Source: Euwallacea fornicatus (taxonomy: Eukaryota > Arthropoda > Insecta > Coleoptera > Curculionidae). From it: DNA of 64,000 bases. The translations under genes were made by a program, and so were the position numbers. Each line of letters begins with the position of its first letter. The stretch's first letter is position 1. Below the pieces are notes generated by a model. It saw nothing but the letters and a program-made list of their open reading frames with translations. It was not told where the DNA came from and did no database searches. The stretch is from the NCBI RefSeq assembly GCF_040115645.1, contig NC_089544.1, positions 6,510,001 to 6,574,000 on the forward strand, written 5' to 3'. Shown piece after piece: positions 1 to 12,600 of the stretch.

Positions 1-381
1 TTCTTGACTCCTTGGAACCTGAAAAGACACTCAATGCTATAATTGTACTGCTTTATAAAAAATTTATTCATTTCAAAATTTGTTGCATTTTGGAAAATGA
101 TGATTAAATATTTCAATAATTAATGACCATTGAAACAACAATCTTTATAATTTCTAAAAAATTTCAGCGTCTAAACCAGGTCTACCTTAGCTATTGGTAG
201 ATGTTTATTTTGTGGTATGATAGACCATTTTGACCATTGCTGAGCTATACCAAACTTATGGCTATGTTATACTGTGTTACAATCAAGACTTTTTCTAAAG
301 TACGTCAAAATTGATCATAAAACTTCATAATACAATTAGCCAACACCTCTAGAGTGCAAATATACATGAGTCGATAGTTAC
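1..381. other. FoxK intron, left window edge
   Basis: This is the intron downstream of the forkhead exon. I see no coding signal, repeat pair or RNA gene in it. Confidence 0.6.
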
Positions 382-633
382 CTTAATGAAATACCTATTA
401 AGACTAAGATTATGTCTAATAGAATTCTGCCAGCCTTTGTCAGCCGTCCGATAGTACGGATAGTGTTTGGTTATGTAGCTATAAATGCCCGACAGAGTCA
501 GCTGTTTGTCCACTGCGCTGGCCACAGCTTGAACGATCAGCTGCGCGTAGGAAAAGGGAGGCTTGGAGTCGTCTTTGCCGCCGCTGCCACCAGCCGAAAC
601 ATAGCTGCCGTCGTTGATCACAACCGACGGAGT
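382..633 (-). CDS. FoxK: FoxK coding exon 4 (forkhead DNA-binding domain, first three quarters)
   Basis: The acceptor TTTCAG lies just above 633 and the donor AAG|GTAACT lies below 382. After a short glycine-serine linker the forkhead domain starts at KPPFSYAQLIVQAV and runs through TLSGIYSYITKHYPYYRT to the recognition helix WQNSIRHNLSLNRYFIK, all almost identical to vertebrate FOXK. The domain is cut by the intron immediately after this helix, so its wing region must be encoded to the left of the window. An upstream in-frame ATG at 642 lies in the intron and is not a start. Confidence 0.95.
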
Positions 634-3600
634 CTGAAACATTAGTGAAGATATTTATAAATGCGGCGAAAATATATTTAGGATCACGAATAGTACATTT
701 GCAATATTGTCGCATAATGACTACTTATTAATCGATACATAGAATAGACCAAAACGAAATATCCTTAAAATTGGTGCCCATCTAACAAATCAAATTTGAA
801 ATTTTGGTGCCAGTCTTACTCACCGACGATTTCCTCATATAGCTAAAGATCCTATACCTAGAAGATTTTACAATTACCTTGGAAATATAAAAGCATTAAC
901 ATTTACAAATATGTCGAATTATTCGACATACATTTAAAAAAGCAATACATCACTACGCCGAGAGCTTCATAATAAACTTTTTGTTTTGTTTCTGTCTTTC
1001 ACCTGCGACAGCCGCCCGTCAGCTGTAACAATATATCTCATTTAGTTTCCGAGATACAAAGTTATTCTAATGGTACGGTCTGTTCATTGTATTTATTACA
1101 CTTTTAAACGATTATAGCATTTTCGTAAAATAGAGCAATTATTAAAAAAAAAAAATTAAATGTCTTTTCCCGAGTTTTATAATTTTATTTAGTAATTTTA
1201 AATTCATTCTATCGCGTTAGATTTTCAAGCAGCCGACATAATCTGATTTGTTTTTAATGAGGCAGCTTGTATATTAAAATTATATTAAATGTGTCTTTTC
1301 AGCCTGATTGAAAATTTGCAAGTTTTTTTTCCATAATCTCTAATGTAATTCGTACAGTTGAATTTGCAAAATAAATGGTGAGATCATGAAACAAAAAACG
1401 GCGCGAACACAGGACCGTAATAACAAAACTATAGTAGCTACATATGTGATTCAAATTTTAACATAGAAATTATAAAGTACATAGCAAATGTTCAAGATAC
1501 ATAAATTTAGCATAAAAACAAGTTTCAGAGACCAATACAAAAAAAATAGGACTGTACTTTTGGTGGAAAACGAAAAGTTGGATTTTAAATATCGTCAATT
1601 ATTACGAAATATCTTGCCAACAAAGATAAATAGTGTCATGAAAAATATAATATATTTTACCAAATTTCAAATTATTCCGATTATTTTCTATTCGATTGTT
1701 TTTCCTAAGAAACTTCGCTGGAAAAGAACAATAACTTGGACTACCATCCAATAGAGATTGGCATCGTTCTCTTTTTAACATAATCTTAGATTGGACTACT
1801 CTAACGAGCTTAATGCGGTTGTATGTCCCGCACAGAACTTATAGGTATAAACCACTTACATCTTCAAAAATATACTAATGCTGAATCTAAAGTACCAAAG
1901 GCGATTTTCGATGTCTATTAGTTGGAAGTTTTAAATCGTAGCTTGCAACAGATTTATTGTTATTTGTAGAGGTAGAAGTATTTATGTAAGCAGTCTGGTA
2001 AATAACTTCGATGATTGACTCAAAGCTTGACTTAATATTATTACTTTTTAATTATTGTTAATAACTTCTTGAGAAAAGCCTAGAAAAAGAATTTTTTAAG
2101 GGTTTAGATATTAAAGGCCAATTAACTCTATCAAGAAGACATTTTCCGTGAAATGTAGAACCTATCACTGTTTGCACTTCCTCATTTCTGCGGAAAATGG
2201 GAACGTTACCGCGGCTTTGATATATTGCTACTTGAGGTGTGAATCCCTGATCACGTACACCGACAAACATCTTCTCGATACAAAGTACTTAATGCACATT
2301 TTTGATAAGTAAATTACCTACAATCCACCAGACCAGAAACAAATAATAACAGCTTATCATCTAACCTTACTAAACTAATGGAAATACTCGTTTGTTTATG
2401 TCCAGAATAAATGACCTACATCGCAGCGTGTTACTCTGCAATTTACAAACTTTGTTATGTTCGGAAATCGTTGCGTTAATAAGTTGTGTGCATTAACAAA
2501 CATTTCTTTAAATGTCATTATAATAATAAATATCGTTCCCTGATTAGTTTTCATTGCACGAAATTGCGACGCAGATTGGACTGGCTATGGGTGTTTGATC
2601 ATTTTACATTAATTATGAAAGAGTTACACTTACAGAATTTCCATTCGACGTGGGCTGCCTGTAATCCGGACTATGACTTTGGGGCACGTGCTGTCCATCG
2701 TCTCGATGAGCTACCGCGTATGCGGCCATTTGCAAATCTGCTTGCACATTTCGCTTGCTATGGTTGATGCCGTGGTGAGCTAAAAAGATCTATCTTCAAA
2801 ATCAATCATTACTGTAATTTAATCGTCCGCAATCCTTTGCGGCTCACAAATTTGGCAAAGACAGTCTTATTTCCCCTATTAATTTTCCATAATTCGCATA
2901 ATTCGCGAATCAAATTCCTACACGAAAATCTTTTTGGAATATTACCTCTGGGACTAGCCGGACAACTATTCGCAGCACTAATAGTTCCCGTGGGCGACGG
3001 GAAAGGGCTGGTTCCAAATTCGCTTTCTGGTATGTTAATCCGTAAGGGGTGCATACCGGATGACGAGCCTCCACCTGCGCGTTCCCGTATGCGCACGGGC
3101 GACACTTCTCTAATATTCGGCACAGCAGAATCCATACCGTCGTCCACTAAAGACAGGAAGGCAAGGCGGATATTGGTGCTTGGAAAGCGAATTGTACATC
3201 TGGAATAACACAAACTAATTAAGCATTGATGAATTATCACATTGGCAAACCAAATCTGAGATCGATCAAATCTTCAACTATTATAAAACATTTTCTGTAA
3301 ATATTTAGAAAAATATGTACAACAATCGTAAAAATTACTACGGATCGGGAAGTTCTCTACAGGTTACTTTTTTGATTAGCAATACCAAGTTTTTTTGTCC
3401 AAATAATACAGAAAATTTAGATTCTTAAACTTAAATTTAAGTATAGTGATATAAATCTCGTGAGTGCGCCGGGTAAATCCCACACTACCTGGTCGTCCGA
3501 AGACCAGATCAGATGTCTTTTGCGAAAATCTGATCAACTCGCGTTGATCATGTTTTGGCTTTGAATCAGATATTTATAAACTTATGAATTTGAATAGCGA

Positions 3601-6600
3601 TGAAGACCTTGTTGATTGCTAAGGATCCGACTAAAAATCTAGTCTTTGCGAATTCTTTACAACTTTATCACGAAGGCCCGCAACTTAGAACAAAATCAAA
3701 AGCTATGGCCCAAACATGGTCTAAACTTTAGGTCCGTAATAGTAGAATTAGAAAACACTAATGCGAATTCATTGATATCGATGAGGGTCGTTACAAGATA
3801 TTTACTAGTGACAATTCAAAGAGCCCTTAAAGAAGTCAAATATCGTCGTGAAAAGAACTTGAAAATGAAAAAAACTGAAAATCGTTTTTAAAAAGGCGTC
3901 GAGCTGTCCTTTAATAAATTGCTTCAATTTTTCCCATTTAATAATTTTTCTGGCTATATATGTAGGTGCATTTTTAACTAGCTTTATGGATATATTCATA
4001 TAGGTGCGTAATTCAAGGGTGACAATTAATTCACTTTACAACAGGTTGTAGGAAAAATGTTAACAAGAGACGTCTAATTACCAAAGTACACGTTTGGCCA
4101 CTATAGAGAAAGTTATCTGTCTGATCATCTGCGAGCTTTTACCTTGCGTTCCATATGTAGACTTTAAGCTCGATACATTTAATAGGATTTGGGACGTCGA
4201 CCTGTTATTATTGTTTGTACTACCTACAAGAATACTAAATATGTAGAACTTATTTTATAGTGAACAAACCCACGCCCTGCTTGTGGTTTACATTTTTGTT
4301 TGTGTGTGGTTGTGGTCATATAAAGTGATTATGTATCTAACTTGGATTATATTCGCTATAATTCATATGGCAGGTTAAAGGAAAAATAAGCCAAGTGCCT
4401 ACTTGGTATAATGGCGAATTTTGACTCAAAACTTCACATACTTAGAGTTGCAGGCAAAAGTTTAAAAACTTTTTTATTTTTTATTTTTAACAAGATCCCT
4501 TAAATACCTAAAATTGTTGTTCGCTAATCGTATCATACTTGTACAAGTTTTTCGATTATATTGGATTTGTATATGTTTATGATCGAGGCGAGGTAAGTTT
4601 TTTTCAGTGACACAATTTTAGGTGAATTGCCAGCATTAATATGAATAAGGCATGGGTAAAGCTACAGTGATTCTAAAATATTAGGACACTTACACTTACA
4701 ATATTCTTTTTGTGTATAGCAATATTAAAAGTAAACATTTGGGAAAAGGAACTTTGGCATTTGTTTGGTATTAGTTTTTGCTTACTAACAATGCAAAAAT
4801 ATATTTTTAATTGAGTATCAAAATACAGAAAAATTGAAGTATCTTAATAAACAGGACGTTTTTGAAGTCTCCAGAAAAATTCTGATATTTTTAGTAGATC
4901 ATAGTTTTGCTCATAAGAGCGTATGTTATGTTGTATCTAATATTTGAACAATCTTCCATGGTACTTATTCAAGTTGCCCCTAATACTTGTACACATTTTT
5001 GAGGGGTAAAAATGAACAGAGTTCAAAGTAAAGCAAATATCACTTTTGATTTATGGCAATTGGTCATTTGCAACTTTGAGAAGAAGTTATCTTTCAGAAA
5101 AATTGACGAAAATTTTAATTTGAGCAAGAGCACGGTTGCAGACATTCACTAGTACAAAGTTGAAGTCAGTTATTTCCATCAAACAAACTCGCCATCCAAA
5201 ATTAATGAACGCTCAAGAAGAGCGATACATCATGAAAACTATTAAGGATATTCCGAGAATTAGAGCTCTTAAACTGAAAGTAGCTTTGGAAAAACAAACT
5301 GATAAAAAAGTATCTCCAGAAACTATACGAAGATGCGTAAGACCAAATGATTTCAGTAGTCGGGCACTTAGAAAAAAATCATGGCTCAATACCAAAAATA
5401 AGAATTTTAGAAAAAAAATTGCATTGTAGATGATTTTAACACAGGGAAACTATTGGAATGATGTAATTTTTGCAGATGAGTCAAAATTCAACATATTTGG
5501 ATCCCATGGCCGACAAATAATATAGATGAGACCCAACGAAGAACTGAAAACATGCAATTTACGTCGTATTGCGAAAGTTGGTGGCAAATCAGTAATGATC
5601 TGGGGTTGCATTTCAGCCGAAGGAGTTCGAGAATTAGTGTTCATTGATGGAACAATGGACAAAATGATTTATTTAAACATCTTAAAAATTAATTTGTTAA
5701 AAAGTGCCACTCATACGGGAATTCACGGGATTTTTAAGTATTATGAAGAAAATGATCCCAAACACAACACGATGATTTTTAAAGATTGTATGCTCTATAA
5801 CTGTCCTAAAGTTCTGAAAACTCCAGCTCAATCTCCGAAGCTTAATCCTATGGAGAATATATGGCAACAGATGGATTGGAAAGTAAGATAATATTCAATA
5901 ACAAGTTAAAAGGAGCTAAAACAAGTTTCAATGAGGAATGGCGCAAAATTTACCTAAATTTTATTAAAAAATTGTTTTGTCTATGCCTAAACAGCGTCAA
6001 GCCATTGTAGACAATCAAGGAGAGCATAAAAAACATTAATATTTCTTCCTCACTTGTTTATTGCTTGTTGACGTGTTCAAAACTTTAGTGTCTGAAAATT
6101 TTTGTGATTCTAAAAATGTGTTGTTCTTTATACTTTTTTTTTTGATATTGTTAGTAAATAAAAACTAATACAAACAAATACCAAATCCCCATTTCCTGAT
6201 TGTTTATTTTTATTATTACTATAGAGAAAAGAAGATTGTAAGTGTCCGAATATTTTATGGACTCAATGTATGTCAAATGATTTTAAACAAAAGATCATTG
6301 AATTGCATAAAAGTTATCAAAATAACAGTTTTTATTACAAAAAATCTAAAAATAAGTGAAAGTACCATATTGAAAATTATAGCTACTTATCGTAGTGGTG
6401 ATGAGGCCCAAAAGTACAAAGCGTTCATGGAAAACTGTCCCCGCAATTGATAGAGTGATAAAAAAAAAGACGTTCGCAAGACAGGTCGCAAAATTAATCA
6501 AGAAATTTCACAAGAATTTTATCTCCAGATGAGTGAAAGGACTGTAAGACGTCGACTATGCAGTATGGGCTTATTTGGAAGGGTTACTGCTAAGAAACCC

Positions 6601-9600
6601 GTATTGTCAAAAAAAGAACATCAAGGCCCGTTTACAGTTTGCTTGAAATCACTTGGAGTGGAGCTCTGAAAAAGATGTACCGTTCTTTAAAGTGACGAAA
6701 ATCAATTTAAAATGTTCGGATCTGATGGAAGACACGATGTCAGACGGTCAGCAGGTGAAAGATGCAATGTCAAGTACCAAGTACCAACGGTTAAACATGG
6801 AGGTGGCAGTGTTATGATATGGGGTTGTTTTAGTCAGTGAGGTACTGGACTCATTTTCGAAATACAAAGAAGAAGAATAGACAAATTTTAATGTTGTGAT
6901 GTATTAGTGAATAATATGTTACCATATGCAGAATAGGAAATGTCTCTTCGTTGGAGATTCTAACAAAATATTGGCCCAAAACATACGTCCAAGTTAATAA
7001 AAAGTTGGTTTTCTTCTAAAAGGGTGGATGTAATTGAATGCCCTTAGCAATCCTCAATTTAAACCCAAATGAACATTTATGGGAAATTACAGATAGCCGC
7101 ATCCGCTTAAAAAAAAATTCCAAGGAAATGTGTGTGAATCTTGTTGATTCAATGCTTAGTAGATGTCATTCAGCGAATAACTCGAAAGGTTATGATACCA
7201 AATATTAAGTTTGTTTTTTCTTGTAATATTAATTCTTTTATCCGACTCAAAAGTATATTTTATTTATAACTGATTTTTTTTTTAATATTAATTTAGTTAA
7301 AGATACATTTTAATAGTTAATTTGATTAAAGACTACAATTACATAACAATAGTATCTTGATAATTTGTCTTTAATTTCAAATGACTTAAACACGAAAAAG
7401 TTTCTAAACTTTTGTCCGCCACTGTATATCCCTCGATCGTTTATTACATAGTCAGCGTTACCGGAATTATACAGCATTTTTTCGCTCGGTATGATATATT
7501 TTTATTCTTGTGGGACACATGAACTCACGAGGAGTAACCTGGGAGCAATGCAGACACTCGTAAGCCCTTTGGGGCAATGATACTAATGCAAAACAACCAG
7601 CACCGTCTAAAATACCTTTATACAAATAAGTTGGACGCTTCATATAAAAAATGTGGGTCGGCTATGGTAACAGGCCATTTCCTCATTTAAGGTTAACCTA
7701 GATAATTTCCAAGCTAAAATTTATTTAGAAATATAAGTGTGGACGTTCCTGTAGTACGACTTGGTGATACCCATTGCAAATTATGAAAAAAATACATTTA
7801 ATTTCCTCTGTTATTTTTATTAATTTACTTTATTCCCCTTTCGGGAGAGTGCGATGAAAAATTACGTAACATATTACCCAGAACTTAACATACAGTGAAA
7901 GAAATATGAAAAAGGAGAAACAATTCGGGGAGATACTACGAAGATTAAATTAATTTTAATTATGCATTAATGCGACAACATCGTAAGTATTGATGTAATA
8001 AAATGGTAAGCGTTATTATATTTTATCATATTATGCAGTAAAAAAATGAGGTGAGAAGTACAAATTAAATACAGGGTTTGCAGTGTCCCCAGTATCTAAA
8101 TTAAATATGTAGTATATCAACTAAGGGTGACTACTTGTAGGAAATATCAAAATCCAAATGAAAGATCACCACGTGCAGAATTGGAAAAAAATGTCAAGCA
8201 CGTAAATTTATAAGCACGAAACTGCTTTCTTCGTGTAACGAACTTAGAAAAAATATATATTTCCAAATTAGATGGTGGGGGGTTGACTAAATCAGTGCAG
8301 TCCAGCGAAAACATTTCGGCATTGTTTCATCCAAGGTTTCGTCGCATTGACAAAAAACGACTCCTCAGACTTTAGCTGTCTATTTTCGTCGACCTTCAAG
8401 TATATTTTGAACTGCAGTATTACGCTATACTGCAAAGGAAATTGTATTTTTGTTTTCGGAATGAAGCAGCTCTTGCTTCGAGTCAATGATACTTCCACGG
8501 ATTTATCGTATCTATCAAGACACTTTTTAAAAAGAACATCTGAAACATATTTTTTTAAGATATCCCACGTAGGTATCTTGTAGAAGGTAACAGACACAGA
8601 TTAGGTTAAATGAAATAAAGATCCAAGATGAAGTTTCCCCCGCTGGATATTTTTATCTAGGACACATCGTACAGATAATGAATTAGGTATGGAACGTGCG
8701 TTTATGACGCTCCAAGGGGGATGAAGGCAGTAACTTAACGTCGCTTTTGAGTACACTTTTCGCATGTCCTCGTATGATTTTCCTGCCAAAGCAAAGGTGA
8801 AACTAGTTGGAAGAAAAGACGAGTGATATTTTTGGTCAAAATTGATTATCTTGACATAGACCTTGAACCGCGGGCGAAAGTTTAGTGTCGGTGCTGAATT
8901 TCCAGGGCTTGGCGCCTGCCCTTCGCTCGCCACCACCACGTGGTTTTGTTTGTATTGATCAGGTTGATTGTGCCATCACCGCAATAGAAAATACACATTT
9001 CCAATGACGCTGTTAGGTTTCCCAATTAGAATAAGGTAAAATATCGGGGAAGATTGAGCACTTTCTGTGACCTTATCCTTCCTCGCATTAGTCACAAGCG
9101 CCATACTAAAGGTTTCCCATAATACACGATGTCCATTTACGAGGATGCTCCCTGAAGTACCCGACTTAACACCAAACGAACAAAAATATTTGGAAAATAT
9201 TACATTATTCCTCAACAAAGTTTTCTTTGAGATTGACATTTTTCCTGGCGATGGCCCATGACTTCTATACCCTGTTCATTGTAAGAATTTTTTAACGTTT
9301 CAAGACATCAGTCTCGGGCTGCACCTCTTCATTATTGGCAAATCTCTCCACACTTTATACTCGTTTGGAAATAGAACATTCTCTGAGAGGGCTAAATCTG
9401 GCGAATGGGGTAGACGAGGGAAAAGTTCGAGACCAAGTTGGTTGATTTTGGCCATCGCGATGGTGGAAGTGTGGACTGGAGCATTGTCTTGGTGGAATAA
9501 GACTTTCGTTCTCGCCAAATGCGGTCGATTTTTCCTCATTTCTTCGCTCAAACAATGCAACAAATTTGTATGATTTTTTTTTTTAATTTAATTACTTGTA

Positions 9601-12600
9601 GAGATACAATCTGTCACAATAAAGGTAAAAATAAATTGGACATTCAATATCTATATTGGCAATTACAAATTATAGTACTAAGTGGTGTAGTAAAAGGACC
9701 AACATTTCAGTCCCTTACTTGGTTGAATCTATGTGGCAAATCTAGAGGGTTGAATCTCTTCAATCTGGTTGTATATGTCGCTGTGTCCAGTAAATTTATG
9801 GTTAAGTAATTTGGGTGGTGATCTAATCTTCGCATGTAGTTATTTGAGTAGCTCTCTATTTCTTCTCGGACTGTTTTGATTGAGAGGTCGGAGTGAATTG
9901 TATTGTTGCTAACATACCATGGTGCATTAACAAGCATCCGTAACGTCTTAGATTGAAAATTTGTATGATGTTCTCCGTTTATTGTTTTTCTTTCAAGGAT
10001 GCAGTCAATCAACATAATCCAACGTGCATCCCAATAAACCAACGCCAACACCTTTCTTGAACATGGAGCGGTTTCCGCCTTCTTTGGAACTGACTCTCCC
10101 TTTTGAGTTCATTGTTTTGACTGCTCTTTCGTCTCGGGTGTGAAATGATGCACCGATGTTTCATCTATTGTTATGAATCGACGTAAAAACTCGATTTTAT
10201 TGCTGCGAAACTTTGCCAAACACTCTCGTAAAACATCCTCACAGAACTGTTTTTGTTCGTTTTGCGCACAGTTTTCTCATATTCAATTGTTCGGCCAAAA
10301 TGCGATGTCCAGTACTTTTTGAAATGCCCATCATTACTGATAACTCACACAATTTTAGCCGACCGTGTTCCAACACAGTTTTGTGGATTTTCACCACAAT
10401 ATTTGGAGTGGTCAGACTTGGAGTGTCATGTGTCTGAGTGTTTAGCACGTGTTATCACGGATTCGATGCTGTTTGTTTTAAATTCTGACAGCTCATTTAC
10501 GGTTTTCTGTTCCTTCCAAATTTGTTTATTTTAAAACTGCCCGCCAAAATGGAGTATACTCAACAAGAACTTATCAGTACGATGTGTATAATTGGACCAT
10601 GTAATCCAAATTGTTTATTGGCATCTCGGGTTTACGTATAACGATTCCGTAATAGAGGGCATCTTGACGTAAGAAGCCTAGAAAGCCTGATGGAGTCGTT
10701 TGAACGGACAAAAAATATTAATTTTGAAAAGAAAGGTCGAAAGAAGAAGGTCTCAGTAAAAGAAATAAAATTTAACATCATTTTATTAGTTGTAGAAAAC
10801 CCAAAAATTATCGTAATGAGCTGTTAAAATTTAAAATAAATAACATCGGAACCACGACAACGCGTGTTAAACACTCAAATACAGTAGACTCGATAAGCCG
10901 GATCAATTAAAGTTAGGACTAATCCAGATTAATAGAAAATCCGGATTATCCCGTCTTGCATTTTTATACATATGTATGTATATGTACATCATAAAAACAT
11001 TTAAATACGCGTATATGTATAATACATTTTTTTCTCAAAATATCGAAACAAATATAATGCAAAAAGATTAAAACGTATTAGATCAACCTACTTATTACAT
11101 ATGTACCTATTAGTATATATCTACATACTATATATCTACATACTATATACTAGGTACATACTACATTATTTAAAATAATCGGAGATTTCACTTTGCTTTT
11201 AAGCGCAATAATTGAAAAACTCTTAAATATAGCTTTCTGTTGTAAATTTTTTAGTATAAGAAAATCTGTGACGCTAAGATTATTTTCTTCAGCCCATTGC
11301 AATTCCAATGTAAAATATTTTATTGCATTCACATGCTTGTTTTTTTGTTTAGCTGGATATCAACTTTTTCATCACTGGTCTCATCGTCTATAACCTCATG
11401 CTCAAGATCGCCATCTTCTATACCACTGATTCATTTCAATATTTGAATGAATCTCACCATCAATTTGTGTCAGCATGTTTGACATGTCTTGGTAGCTATG
11501 GCTTATTTGCTGACATTTCTTTTATAATGACCCTAAGAGAATCAAATCATCTGGGTCATAATCAGGTAAATTGCCTGATAAAAGTTTGTGCCAACACTTT
11601 TCTAAAGAGTTCGTGGCCACTTTTTGCCATGAATTATGGAGGAAACAAACTGCATCCATAAGATTAACACTTTTAAGGCACTTAACAATATCATCCTCGT
11701 CCTCAAATACTGAAAGAATATGTGCTAAATGGCATTTTCGGTAATTTAGTTTCGTTAATCTGATGGCATTTTGATCCATGGGTTGAATTAAAGCTGTGCA
11801 ATTTGGTGACAGAAACATAGTGAAAATCTTTCCATCTTCACTAATCATTCCTCTTCAGAACAGTGACTTGGTGCATTGTCAATCAATAATAAGGCTTTTT
11901 CAGGAATTCGTTGGTTTTTTAAAAATGACTTTACATGTTTGCAAAATGAATTGTGAAGCCAGTTCTTAAAAATTGTACAAGTCATCCATGCATTACTGCT
12001 AGAGACATATTCCACAGGTGAAGTTTGGTTCTTGAATGGCTTTTCCAATGACAAGAAGTCGAAGTTTTTGGGTACCATCACCGTTTGTGCAAGCTAGAAA
12101 CGTGATTCGTTCTTTCCTGAATTTTCTTCCGGGTGTCGTTGCTTCATTGCTATGAACTAAGGTTTTATCGGACAACAATTTCCAAAAGAGATCGGACTCG
12201 TCAGCATTATAAATTTGCTGAGGAAGATGATTGTGAGCTTCTATTACTTGCCGAAGTTTCGCAATAAAGGAAATTACAGCAGATTCGTCATTCGATAATT
12301 TCTCTCCGCAGATTTTAAGATGTCTAAACCCATGTTTTTTTTTTTAATTAAGTTTTCCATAGATATACTGGAAGAGCAGTTGAGCTTTGGCCCCTAGTAT
12401 TTCATACGAAAGAGGAATGTGTTAGCTTCGCTGTTTAATGAACCAGGGATACAATTCTTCTTCCATCTCTGGATATTCTGCTTGCCGCAAAGTTTTACGA
12501 GAACCGGTCTCAGAATGACAAATTCTAATAAATCTAAAATATTGATGAGTAAGTCATCATCAAAAGACATTCCAAAATAAACTAATCTTACCTCCTTATT

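Larger units (their letters stand above)
4442..7424 (+). mobile_element. Degenerate Tc1-like transposon interrupted by a second Tc1-like element
   Basis: The outer element has imperfect terminal repeats: the left end near 4442 reads GGCAAAAGTTTAAAAACTTTTT, and the right end is the reverse complement of GGACAAAAGTTTAGAAACTTTTT, finishing CACTG at 7424 before TA. Its transposase frame begins MGKA at 4652-4663, breaks at the inserted element 4665-6268 and resumes at 6271 with MSNDFKQKIIELHKSY, the typical Tc1 N-terminus. Later it has SDENQFKMFGSDGRH, KHGGGSVMIWGCFSQ and a decayed catalytic end. Many stops and frameshifts make it inactive. Removing the insert with one TA copy restores the frame across the junction. 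Confidence 0.75.

Noticed and set aside
2486..2767. 93-codon plus-strand frame
   Set aside because: Antisense to FoxK exon 3, which has matching splice sites, phase and a family-specific sequence on the minus strand.
2837..3208. 123-codon plus-strand frame
   Set aside because: Antisense shadow of FoxK exon 2 (conserved SCPASPRG block on the other strand).
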